Source of the DNA: an uncultured Alistipes sp.
GTDB taxonomy: Bacteria > Bacteroidota > Bacteroidia > Bacteroidales > Rikenellaceae
NCBI GenBank assembly: GCA_900769745.1
Contig: CAAGHX010000244.1
Span: 1 to 19,249 of the forward strand
Direction: 5' to 3'
DNA length: 19,249 bases
The position numbers were made by a program, and so were the translations under genes. Positions 12,827 to 19,249 of this stretch are shown here, piece after piece. The notes beneath the pieces were generated by a model. The model did no database searches, was not told where the DNA came from, and was given only the letters and a program-made list of their open reading frames with translations. Numbering within the stretch: the stretch's first letter is position 1; each line of letters starts with the position of its first letter.

Positions 12827-15655
12827 ATGACCGACAAACATAGCAAATTCCTTAGCTTGATTGGGGCGTTTGTTCCCGCCGAGCGAATCTATACCGATTA
12901 CCTTCGCCGTTTGGCGTGGGGCACCGACGCTGGATTCTATCGTCTGGTGCCACAGATTGTGGTGCGAGCCAAGAATGAGGGCGAGATGGTGCGTATTGTC
13001 GAGGCGGCAGCTCAGTGCGAGGTGCCTCTCACGTTCCGTGCCGCAGGTACAAGCCTCTCGGGACAGTCGGTGAGCGACTCGGTGCTTGTCGTTGCGGGTA
13101 AGAATTGGGAGAATTATGAGGTGCTCGATGAGGGTCGCAAGATTCGCTTGCAGCCCGGTGTGATTGGCTCGAAGGTGAGCGAGGTGCTCAAGCCCTATGG
13201 CTATCGTTTCTCGCCCGACCCCGCATCTGTGAAGAGCGCTATGGTGGGCGGTATTGTGATGAACAATGCCTCGGGAATGAACTGCGGCACCCACGCCAAT
13301 AGCGACAAGGTGCTGGAGTCGATGCGCATCATCTTTAGCGATGGCTCGCTGCTCGACACTGGCTCGGTGCGCAGTTGCGAGGTCTTCAACTCCACCCACT
13401 TCGATTTTGTCGCCGCCATCGAGGCCCTGCGCGATAAGGTGCGAGCAAACGAGGTCCTTTCGGAGCGCATTCGCAAAAAGTATTCTATAAAAAATGTGGT
13501 GGGATTGAATCTTCTGCCACTACTTCAGTACGATAATCCATTTGATATCATCGCCCACCTTATGGTCGGCTCGGAGGGTACTCTCGGCTTTATGTCGGAG
13601 GTTACAATGCGCTCGGAGCAAGATTATGAGTATAAGGCCTCGGCAATGCTCTACTTCTCGACTATCGACGAGGCTTGCCGTGCGGTGGTGGCTATGCGTC
13701 CACTCTGCGACCAGGCGGGGGAGCGCATAGTGCATAGCGCCGAGCTTTTGGATAGCAAGTCGCTCGCTTCGGTAGCCGATGCAACGGGCGAAAACCTTAC
13801 GGCGGTACTCACCGAGACCAAGGCTCACTCCGAGCAGGAACTGCAGCAGAATATCGCTCGCATCGAGGAGTGCCTCAAGCAGTTCAAACTCTATATCCCT
13901 GCCCACTTCTCGGCCGATGCCGATGTGCAGGCCAAGTATTGGGCTATCCGTTCGGGTATCTTTCCATCAGTTGGTGGCTCCAGGGAGTTGGGCACAACCT
14001 GCTTGATTGAGGATATTGCCTTCCCTATCGAGCATCTGCCCGAGGCTACAGCCGAACTTGCCGAACTGCTCGATAAGCACGGCTACGACGATGCCTGCAT
14101 CTATGGTCACGCGCTGGAGGGTAATTACCATTTCATCATCAACCAGTCATTCTCAACCGATGCCGATGTGGCTCGCTATGAGCAGCTTATGGAGGAGGTT
14201 GCCGAGCTTGTTCTCGACCGCAACGATGGCTCGCTTAAGGCCGAGCACGGCACAGGCCGCAATATGGCGCCATACGTCCGTCGTGAGTGGGGCGATGATG
14301 CCTTCGAGATTATGCGCGAGATTAAGCGCTTGTTCGATCCAAACGGAATATTCAACCCAGGCGTGATTTTCAACGATGATGAGCGTTGCCACCTCTCGAA
14401 TTTCAAGCCGCTGCCTATCACTCACCCCATCGTTGACCGTTGCATCGAGTGCGGTTTCTGCGAGGTGAACTGCGTGAGTTGCGGTATGACCCTCTCGTCA
14501 CGCCAGCGTATCGTGATTTGCCGCGAGATGGCCCGACTGAGGGCTACGGGCGAAAACCCTGCTCTGCTGGCCGAGCTGGAGAGAGGATTTAAGTATCTGG
14601 GCGAGCAGAGTTGTGCAGGCGATGGATTGTGCTCGACAAGCTGCCCACTTAAGATAAATATGGGTGAGATGACCCACCATCTCAGGGCGCAGATGCTTCC
14701 GCCACATAGCGCTGGCTATCGTGTGGGCGAGTTTGCCGCCAACCATTTTGCAGGTATTAAGTCGAGCCTGCGACCTGTGCTCTCGCTTGCCAATGTGGCC
14801 CACCGAGTGCTGGGCGACAAGGCTATGGGTAAGGTGGCGAGTGCGATGCATCGCGCTGGTGCTCCGCTGTGGTGCGAGTCGATGCCGCTGGCCTATTCTC
14901 TGCCAAGGAGCCTTAAGGCGGCTCACTCGGCACAGAACGCCAAGGCCGATAATCCGCTGAAGGTGGTCTATTACCCAAGCTGCATCAACCAAACTATGGG
15001 TCCCGACCATAAGCACCGCACCGATGCGGCTCAGGTTGAGCTCATTACATCGCTACTCGAGAGAGCTGGTTACGAGGTAATCTTCCCCGAGCGTATGGAG
15101 AGCTTGTGTTGCGGTACGATATGGGAGAGCAAGGGTATGAACGACATTGCCGACAGAAAGGTTGCCGAGCTGGAGGAGGCGTTGTGGCGTGCGAGCGACG
15201 AGGGCCGTTACCCAGTGCTTTGCGACCAAAGCCCCTGTCTGCACCGTATGCGTGAGAAGATTAAGCGAATGAAGCTCCACGAGCCTGCAGAGTTTATCCT
15301 CGACTATCTAGCCGAGAGATTGTACTTCACACCCGTTGAGGCTACTGTGGCTCTGCATATCACCTGCTCTACACGACGTATGGGCTTGGCCGACAAGATT
15401 ATCAAGTTGGCGAAGATGTGCGCCACAAATGTTGTGCTGCCTGAGGGCGTGGGTTGCTGCGGATTTGCGGGCGACAAGGGTTTCACCCAGCCCGAACTCA
15501 ATGCATACGCCCTGCGTAAGCTGCGCCTTGCGGTCGAGCAGTCGGGAGCAACCGAGGGTTACTCCAACAGCCGCACCTGCGAGATAGGTCTTACCACCCA
15601 TTCGGGCATTGAATATAGGTCGATTGCCTACCTCGTTGAACTTGCTACAAGATAA
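12827..15655 (+). CDS. FAD-linked and Fe-S D-2-hydroxyacid dehydrogenase (YdiJ/Dld type)
   Basis: 942 residues, a fusion of a GlcD-like FAD-binding oxidase (1-515) with an Fe-S/CCG GlpC-like half (530-942). FAD motifs: RAAGTSLSGQS (71-81), NNASGMNCGTHAN (146-158) and GSEGTLGFMSEV (248-259). HALEGNYH (H428, H435) and AEHGTGRNM (472-480) are the substrate/metal-binding region of D-lactate and D-2-hydroxyglutarate dehydrogenases. Ferredoxin-type cysteines: C539, C542, C545, C549, then C596, C602, C606. Two CCG domains: C719 with C761-C762, and C847 with C877-C878. The enzyme probably oxidises D-lactate, D-2-hydroxyglutarate or a similar acid at the cytoplasmic face and passes electrons to the quinone pool; the substrate is undecided. 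No signal peptide. Monocistronic, with its own promoter and a hairpin 5 nt after the stop. Confidence 0.92.
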   Translation: MTDKHSKFLSLIGAFVPAERIYTDYLRRLAWGTDAGFYRLVPQIVVRAKNEGEMVRIVEAAAQCEVPLTFRAAGTSLSGQSVSDSVLVVAGKNWENYEVLDEGRKIRLQPGVIGSKVSEVLKPYGYRFSPDPASVKSAMVGGIVMNNASGMNCGTHANSDKVLESMRIIFSDGSLLDTGSVRSCEVFNSTHFDFVAAIEALRDKVRANEVLSERIRKKYSIKNVVGLNLLPLLQYDNPFDIIAHLMVGSEGTLGFMSEVTMRSEQDYEYKASAMLYFSTIDEACRAVVAMRPLCDQAGERIVHSAELLDSKSLASVADATGENLTAVLTETKAHSEQELQQNIARIEECLKQFKLYIPAHFSADADVQAKYWAIRSGIFPSVGGSRELGTTCLIEDIAFPIEHLPEATAELAELLDKHGYDDACIYGHALEGNYHFIINQSFSTDADVARYEQLMEEVAELVLDRNDGSLKAEHGTGRNMAPYVRREWGDDAFEIMREIKRLFDPNGIFNPGVIFNDDERCHLSNFKPLPITHPIVDRCIECGFCEVNCVSCGMTLSSRQRIVICREMARLRATGENPALLAELERGFKYLGEQSCAGDGLCSTSCPLKINMGEMTHHLRAQMLPPHSAGYRVGEFAANHFAGIKSSLRPVLSLANVAHRVLGDKAMGKVASAMHRAGAPLWCESMPLAYSLPRSLKAAHSAQNAKADNPLKVVYYPSCINQTMGPDHKHRTDAAQVELITSLLERAGYEVIFPERMESLCCGTIWESKGMNDIADRKVAELEEALWRASDEGRYPVLCDQSPCLHRMREKIKRMKLHEPAEFILDYLAERLYFTPVEATVALHITCSTRRMGLADKIIKLAKMCATNVVLPEGVGCCGFAGDKGFTQPELNAYALRKLRLAVEQSGATEGYSNSRTCEIGLTTHSGIEYRSIAYLVELATR

Positions 15656-15660
15656 AATTA

Positions 15661-15689
15661 AGGGGTTGTCCAATCGTCGGACAACCCCT
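15661..15689. terminator. Bidirectional terminator between convergent genes (shared core, copy C)
   Basis: A perfect 11-bp stem (AGGGGTTGTCC with GGACAACCCCT) and a 7-nt loop lie 5 nt after the plus-strand dehydrogenase stop and 25 nt past the minus-strand stop at 15715. The minus side is followed by TTAATTTTATC, the plus side by a poor T-tract. The GGGTTGT ... GGACAAC core is that of the terminators at 4800 and 12755, but the upstream head hairpin is absent. Confidence 0.75.
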
Positions 15690-15714
15690 GTGCTATTATA
15701 GCCCTTTCGCTCCG

Positions 15715-16884
15715 TTAGTAACTTCTTATAGTCGAGTAACGGGCGATTGTTCCGCCACCTCTGTGGTCAATCGAACTATTGGTCGCATTCATTGTATTCA
15801 GTACATTGTCGTAAACAAGATACATAAACTTGTTATCAATTCTTCCGCCCTCAGTTTTGCGAACGTATGACGACACAAAGGCATAGGTATTATACTTCTT
15901 GCCGTTGTACTCCCACGTCATCTTTACGATTTTGTCGTAGCCGAGTTTAACCGAGCGAATTGCGCTTTTTGCGTGATACAAATATAGTTCATACAATTTT
16001 GGGTTGCTCTTCTTCACCTCGCCGAGAGTAGAGTAGTTGTATTGGACTTTTGGCCTCTGCTCGCCCTCTATCTTTACATACTCTATCCACATAATAAAGG
16101 CATCGTCGCTGATGTTGTGGAAGAAGTATTTGTTCTTGAATTGCTCGTCTTTGGCTACGCCCATCTCTTTGTAGCTAACGAGTTTCAAATCCTTAGTCAC
16201 GCCCTTCTCCTTAATCTTGTCGAAGCGGGTCTTCCAATAGTTGTCGTCGATTTTATCGTACTGGTCGAAATCAATCTCCGACATAGAGCGGTACTCGTCG
16301 GCAATCTGCCATTCGGCACGAGGAACATCGTTGCTATTTACTGCAATACCTGATCCTACTGTATGGAATAGAACGCCTTCTTGGAAGGCGCCTGGCTTCT
16401 CCGTAACGGCAACCTTTTCGAGAATCTCCTTGCCTTTATAGTTCCATTTCAATTCTACAACCTTTGCGCCCAGGAGTTTTTCGCCGTGCGACCTTTTTGC
16501 ATTCTCAAAGGTGGCGTTCTTCATCACTTCGTTCTTTCGCATAAGCTCCGAAAGTGGCAGCACCTCATACTCCTTTGGTCTGCGGTTTTCGTCATAGATA
16601 GTGTAGCCATACATTCTATCCATTGCCACACCCTCCTTCAGGAAGTTGTCCACCTCGCTCTGTGTGTTGAGTGTTCCTGCCTCACGCCAGCCAACGAGCT
16701 TCAGCTCGGGGAAGACAATGTCGTTGGCATCGGCACACCATCTTATCTGCTGCTGCCAGCGGTGGGCCTTCTCGCCTTTGGGTAACGATTTTACGGGCTT
16801 AAACTTGTTCTCTGCGTTGCAGGTCGCGATTGCCACAATGCTGCAAAGGGCAATGCACATTGCTGATTTGATAAATCGTTTCAT
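15715..16884 (-). CDS. Secreted protein of unknown function with an internal duplication
   Basis: 389 residues. Residues 1-24 form a signal peptide (MKRFIKSAMCIALCSIVAIA, cleavage likely after TCNA); C22 is preceded by IAT, a poor lipobox. I do not recognise the family. Two similar blocks of about 100 residues are visible: 61-160 (LKLVGWREAG ... RRPKEYEVLPLSEL ... KVVELKWNYKGKEILEKVAV) and 233-337 (LKLVSYKEMG ... QRPKVQYNYSTLGEV ... KIVKMTWEYNGKKYNTYAFV). Each is rich in Lys, Tyr, Trp and Glu and ends in a predicted strand pair, suggesting tandem beta-rich domains. It is convergent with the FAD/Fe-S dehydrogenase gene and divergent from the SQOR-like gene across a 369-bp spacer holding repeated TTGCATA sites. 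No catalytic motif is visible. Confidence 0.8.
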   Translation of the reverse strand: MKRFIKSAMCIALCSIVAIATCNAENKFKPVKSLPKGEKAHRWQQQIRWCADANDIVFPELKLVGWREAGTLNTQSEVDNFLKEGVAMDRMYGYTIYDENRRPKEYEVLPLSELMRKNEVMKNATFENAKRSHGEKLLGAKVVELKWNYKGKEILEKVAVTEKPGAFQEGVLFHTVGSGIAVNSNDVPRAEWQIADEYRSMSEIDFDQYDKIDDNYWKTRFDKIKEKGVTKDLKLVSYKEMGVAKDEQFKNKYFFHNISDDAFIMWIEYVKIEGEQRPKVQYNYSTLGEVKKSNPKLYELYLYHAKSAIRSVKLGYDKIVKMTWEYNGKKYNTYAFVSSYVRKTEGGRIDNKFMYLVYDNVLNTMNATNSSIDHRGGGTIARYSTIRSY

Positions 16885-16957
16885 AGCTTTATGGTTTTTT
16901 GAATTTCGGTTTGCTGAATCTCTGTAACTATAACGGGCTGAGCAGGTTATTATTGTG

Positions 16958-17202
16958 TATGCAAGTTAGAAATATTTGCAGAATTTTGCAACGATTTACT
17001 CTCGGTGGTTTGCTGATTATTGCATAACTTGGAATTTTTATGCAAACGCTATGTATTTAGGGGGGGTGAAAATCAATGAGTTAGCAAAATCACGCTTTGC
17101 ATAGTTGTATGCATATTTCTTGCTTATGCAGATTGCACAAATCTAATTTTTTCAAAGGGTGGATTTTTACGCAGTGTTATTTTACTAACAAAAGTTTGCA
17201 TA
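16958..17202. promoter_or_regulatory. Cluster of TTGCATA/TATGCAA sites, probable regulator binding sites
   Basis: Exact copies: TATGCAA at 16958-16964 and 17039-17045, TTGCATA at 17020-17026, 17097-17103 and 17196-17202. TATGCATA occurs at 17108-17115 and TATGCAG at 17125-17131. Two pairs are inverted: 17020/17039 with a 12-nt gap, and TGCATA-GTTG-TATGCA at 17098-17113. The last copy overlaps the -33 box of the SQOR-like promoter. The regulator is unknown. Confidence 0.5.
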
Positions 17203-17226
17203 TCCGCTCTATAAGTTCTAACTTTG
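17195..17226 (+). promoter_or_regulatory. Promoter of the SQOR-like gene
   Basis: TTTG (17195-17198), exactly 20 nt, then TAACTTTG (17219-17226) is a perfect TTTG-N20-TAnnTTTG. It predicts a start near 17232 and fixes translation at the ATG at 17254, because the alternative TTG codon at 17224 lies inside the -7 box. Confidence 0.8.
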
Positions 17227-17253
17227 CAGAAAATAAATACAACTAATTTCATT

Positions 17254-18636
17254 ATGGCATTATCGAACTTTGAAAAGGAGATGGAGAAGTTGCAGCGCGA
17301 GGGCGTAATCTCGCGTGCTCAGTTCTTGCAGATTATGGCTGCAGCAGGTGCTTTCGTGGCGTTGGGTACTAACAAAGCCTATGCCGCCAAGAGCAACGCA
17401 AAGGGCAAAATCGTTATCGTGGGTGGTGGAGCAGCAGGTATCAGTATGGCTTCGCGCCTCAAGCGTAAGCTCTCAAATCCCGATATCACTATCATCGACC
17501 CAAGCGACCGCCAGTTCTATCAGCCAGGCTTTACGCTCATCGCCAGCGGTGTGTATGGTGCTGACGAGGTGTGGAAGCCTCAGGCCGACTGTATGCCAAA
17601 GGGCATCAAGTGGGTGAAGGACTCTGTGAAACTTATCCACCCAACTCAGAACAAGCTCGAGACTGCCAAGAGTGGCTCTATTGACTACGACTTCCTGGTG
17701 CTCTGCCCAGGTATCCAGATTAACTGGGACAAGGTGGAGGGTATTTCGAAAGAGACTCTCGGTACAGGCAATGCTCACTCAATCTACGACTGGGAGGGTG
17801 CTCAGCGCACTTGGCCAGCGATGAAGGAGTTCGCTCAGAAGGGTGGCAAGGGTATCTTCTGCGACACCTACACCAAGCACAAGTGCGGTGGCGCGCCTAA
17901 GAAGGTGTGTCTGCTCACTTGGGACAACGCCCGCAAGAACGGCACAACCGAGAATATCGACTTGCACTACTACACAGCCAGCAAGCACCTCTACAACGTG
18001 CCATTCTACACCCCTCGTTTGGAGGAGATTTACAACGAGCGCAATATCCCCGTTGATATGAATTGCCGCCTGAAGGGTATCGACACCCACGCTAAGCGTG
18101 CATATTTCGAGCGCATTGAGACTTTGGCCGATGGCGCAAAGCAGACAACTCCATTCTCGGAGGATTACGACTTTATGCACTTTATGGCTCCTCAGTCGGC
18201 GCCCGACTTCGTGCGCGACTCTGGCCTTAGCTGGACCGAGGGTAGCCTTGCAGCCGACGGCTGGGCAATGGCCAACAAGGAGACTTTGGTACATATGACC
18301 TATCCAAATATCATCTGCCTTGGCGATGCTGCGGGTATCCCAACAAGTAAGACTTCGGCTGCCGTTGGTAAGCAGTTGCCTATCGCTGTTGAGAACCTCC
18401 TCTCGCTTATGGATGGTCGTGCTCCCGAAGCAATCTATAACGGCTACGCCGCCTGCCCAATCGTAACCGAGTATGGCAAGGTGTTGTTGGCCGAGTTCGA
18501 CTACGACAAGAAGGAGCAGATTACCTTCCCTCTCAACTTGTGGGATATGTCGAAGGAGCAGTGGGTTGCGTGGTTCTTGAAGGTATATTGCTTGAAGCCA
18601 ATCTACTTCAATCTGATGCTTACAGGTCTTTACTAA
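17254..18636 (+). CDS. SQOR-like (sulfide:quinone oxidoreductase family) FAD flavoprotein
   Basis: 460 residues from the ATG at 17254. Residues 20-45 (ISRAQFLQIMAAAGAFVALG, then TNKAYA) resemble a Tat leader with one Arg. The FAD Rossmann motif is KIVIVGGGAAGISMASRL (52-69). HKCGGAPKKVCLL (209-221, C211) matches the KCAGAP redox-Cys motif of type II/mitochondrial SQOR. LGDAAGIPTSKTSAAVGKQ (356-374) and GYAACPIVTEYGKVLLAEFDY (397-417), plus the hydrophobic end LKPIYFNLMLTG, match the SQOR quinone and membrane-contact regions. Oddity: the family's GDC, holding the second redox Cys, is GDA here (A359), with C355 four residues earlier. True sulfide oxidation is therefore uncertain; a related quinone reductase is possible. 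It is monocistronic, with a strong terminator 25 nt after the stop. Confidence 0.88.
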   Translation: MALSNFEKEMEKLQREGVISRAQFLQIMAAAGAFVALGTNKAYAAKSNAKGKIVIVGGGAAGISMASRLKRKLSNPDITIIDPSDRQFYQPGFTLIASGVYGADEVWKPQADCMPKGIKWVKDSVKLIHPTQNKLETAKSGSIDYDFLVLCPGIQINWDKVEGISKETLGTGNAHSIYDWEGAQRTWPAMKEFAQKGGKGIFCDTYTKHKCGGAPKKVCLLTWDNARKNGTTENIDLHYYTASKHLYNVPFYTPRLEEIYNERNIPVDMNCRLKGIDTHAKRAYFERIETLADGAKQTTPFSEDYDFMHFMAPQSAPDFVRDSGLSWTEGSLAADGWAMANKETLVHMTYPNIICLGDAAGIPTSKTSAAVGKQLPIAVENLLSLMDGRAPEAIYNGYAACPIVTEYGKVLLAEFDYDKKEQITFPLNLWDMSKEQWVAWFLKVYCLKPIYFNLMLTGLY

Positions 18637-18660
18637 TAGTTGAGGTCCTAAATGATAGAG

Positions 18661-18700
18661 AGAACCTGCCTGACGGTTTGTCGGGCGGGTTCTTTTTTTT
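18661..18700 (+). terminator. Intrinsic terminator of the SQOR-like gene
   Basis: A stem from AGAACCTGCCTGAC (18661-18674) with GTCGGGCGGGTTCT (18680-18693), two T-G wobbles and the loop GGTTT, is followed by a T8 run to 18700. Strong Rho-independent terminator. Confidence 0.9.
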
Positions 18701-18792
18701 GCGTTTTGCTATTATGGGTCAAAATAATCGAAATAAAACCCTGTGGTAGTGAAAATAGCCTCGGCGGTAGAGGGTGAATCTTATATTTTGGT

Positions 18793-18800
18793 TATATTTG
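18793..18800 (+). promoter_or_regulatory. Promoter -7 box of the S46 peptidase gene
   Basis: TATATTTG is an exact TAnnTTTG, 39 nt before the GTG start, predicting a leader of about 32 nt. No TTG lies at the -33 position. Confidence 0.45.
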
Positions 18801-18838
18801 TACTGAGAATAAGGTAAATAACGCAAAAAGAGAGTACC

Positions 18839-19225
18839 GTGATTCGTAAAATCTTTATTTCGCTTTTGCTCTGCTTCACGCTTACTAGCGTGAGTGCCGA
18901 CGAGGGTTTGTGGCTCCCGAACTTGATTGGCTCGCGTATCAAAGATATGCGCCAAAAGGGTTTCAGGCTCTCGGTCGACGATATATATTCGGCAACCGAG
19001 GCCTCGATGAAGGATGCTGTTGTGCTGTTCGGAACGGGCAGTACGGCTGGCTTTATTTCGGACGAGGGATTGCTTCTAACCAATCACCACTGCGCCGTGG
19101 GGCATATCAGAAAACTCTCGACTACCGAGCGTGACCTTATTCGTGATGGCTTCTGGGCACACTCGCGCGAGGAGGAGTTGCCTCTTGCTGGGCTTACCGT
19201 GCGCCGACTGGTGCGTATGGAAGAT
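18839..19225 (+). CDS. S46-family dipeptidyl-peptidase (DPP7/DPP11 type), 5' end only
   Basis: 129 genuine residues before the contig end. The GTG start at 18839 is preferred: an in-frame TAA lies upstream, no ATG precedes the signal peptide, and the signal peptide (IRKIFISLLLCFTLTSVSA) begins right after it, cleaved before DEGLW. Family landmarks: DEGLWLPNL, DDIYSATEASMKDAVVLFG, GFISDEGLLLTNHHC (catalytic His in TNHHC, 81-85) and STTERDLIRDGFWAHSREEELPLAGLTVRRLV. S46 enzymes release dipeptides from peptide N-termini in the periplasm of Bacteroidetes and some Proteobacteria. The Asp and Ser of the catalytic triad are beyond the window. The stretch FGTGSTAGFIS lacks a Cys I would expect in this segment of many relatives. 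The frame stays open through the adapter, which would add eight false residues (RSEEHTSE). Confidence 0.88.
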
Positions 19226-19249
19226 AGATCGGAAGAGCACACGTCTGAA
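19226..19249 (+). other. Illumina TruSeq adapter sequence (contamination)
   Basis: The 24 bases begin AGATCGGAAGAGCACACGTC and continue TGAA, identical to the start of the Illumina TruSeq Read 1 adapter. It abuts the peptidase coding sequence without a gap, and the genomic sequence ends at 19225. Remove before any comparison. Confidence 0.97.

Larger units (their letters stand above)
16885..17253. other. Divergent intergenic region of 369 bp
   Basis: No credible ORF. It separates the secreted-protein gene (-) from the SQOR-like gene (+). It contains the SQOR-like promoter (17195-17226), a set of TTGCATA/TATGCAA sites between 16958 and 17202, a G7 run at 17060-17066 and A/T-rich stretches. 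A minus-strand -7 box (TAGATTTG, 17145-17138) could drive the secreted-protein gene, but it lacks a -33 and would give a leader of about 250 nt. Confidence 0.6.

Noticed and set aside
12764..13399. Minus-strand 211-codon open frame over the start of the dehydrogenase gene
   Set aside because: It covers the terminator, promoter and FAD domain of a clear gene on the other strand; no recognisable product.
17060..17066. G7 homopolymer as a phase-variable slippage tract
   Set aside because: It is in non-coding DNA, not within the promoter spacer or coding frame, and is short; one instance is not evidence of phase variation.
17224..17253. Upstream TTG start for the SQOR-like gene, adding 10 residues
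   Set aside because: The codon lies inside the perfect -7 box TAACTTTG, so it would not be transcribed; the ATG at 17254 is used.

Overview
The window looks like a stretch of chromosome from a Bacteroidales bacterium, plausibly Alistipes/Rikenellaceae-like. The genus is inference; the order is supported by two things. Several start sites are preceded by the Bacteroidetes promoter pattern TTG-N19/20-TAnnTTTG, with weak purine-rich ribosome sites. The gene content also fits: class II NrdJ, an S46 dipeptidyl-peptidase, a META-domain lipoprotein, short-form CstA, an OmpA-type barrel and an SQOR-like flavoprotein. The final 24 bases are Illumina adapter, so the right edge is a contig end from an untrimmed assembly and real sequence stops at 19225.

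Layout. 1-741 (-): 5' part of an outer-membrane barrel protein with its own promoter and a hairpin in its long leader. 956-3496 (-): B12-dependent ribonucleotide reductase. 3713-4087 (-): RidA, divergent from a META lipoprotein at 4219-4638 (+). 4639-4855 holds a structured intergenic region ending in a dispersed two-hairpin terminator element. 11021 down to 4856 (-): a tight five-gene block with gaps of 9-36 nt, containing cstA, an unrecognised 225-aa protein, an aldo/keto reductase with C-terminal 4Fe-4S motifs, a NapH/NapG-like polyferredoxin membrane protein and a secreted metallophosphoesterase. 11262-11828 (-): threonylcarbamoyl-AMP synthase. 11981-12706 (+): YebC. 12827-15655 (+): large FAD/Fe-S 2-hydroxyacid dehydrogenase. 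15715-16884 (-): secreted protein of unknown function with an internal duplication. 17254-18636 (+): SQOR-like flavoprotein. 18839-19225 (+): start of an S46 peptidase.

How the genes may work together. Much of the window is redox and carboxylate metabolism: a CstA-type transporter (pyruvate or peptides), a D-2-hydroxyacid dehydrogenase of the YdiJ/Dld type, a membrane polyferredoxin, a ferredoxin-bearing aldo/keto reductase and a quinone-reductase-like flavoprotein. All could feed electrons to or from the quinone pool, but no partner is proven by sequence.

Most unusual signals. (1) A two-copy RNA-like element at 4738-4836 and 12713-12794: a small hairpin in which the single stem substitution keeps pairing, an invariant single-stranded block, and a strong terminator with a shared core; a third terminator at 15661-15689 shares that core. 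(2) Terminators whose hairpin contains the -33 box of the next promoter, at 12755-12803 and 11181-11234. (3) A cluster of TTGCATA/TATGCAA sites in the 369-bp divergent region before the SQOR-like gene. (4) An SQOR-family protein lacking the second redox cysteine. (5) Three redox proteins carrying single-arginine, decayed Tat-like segments. No CRISPR array, transposase, rRNA or tRNA was seen.
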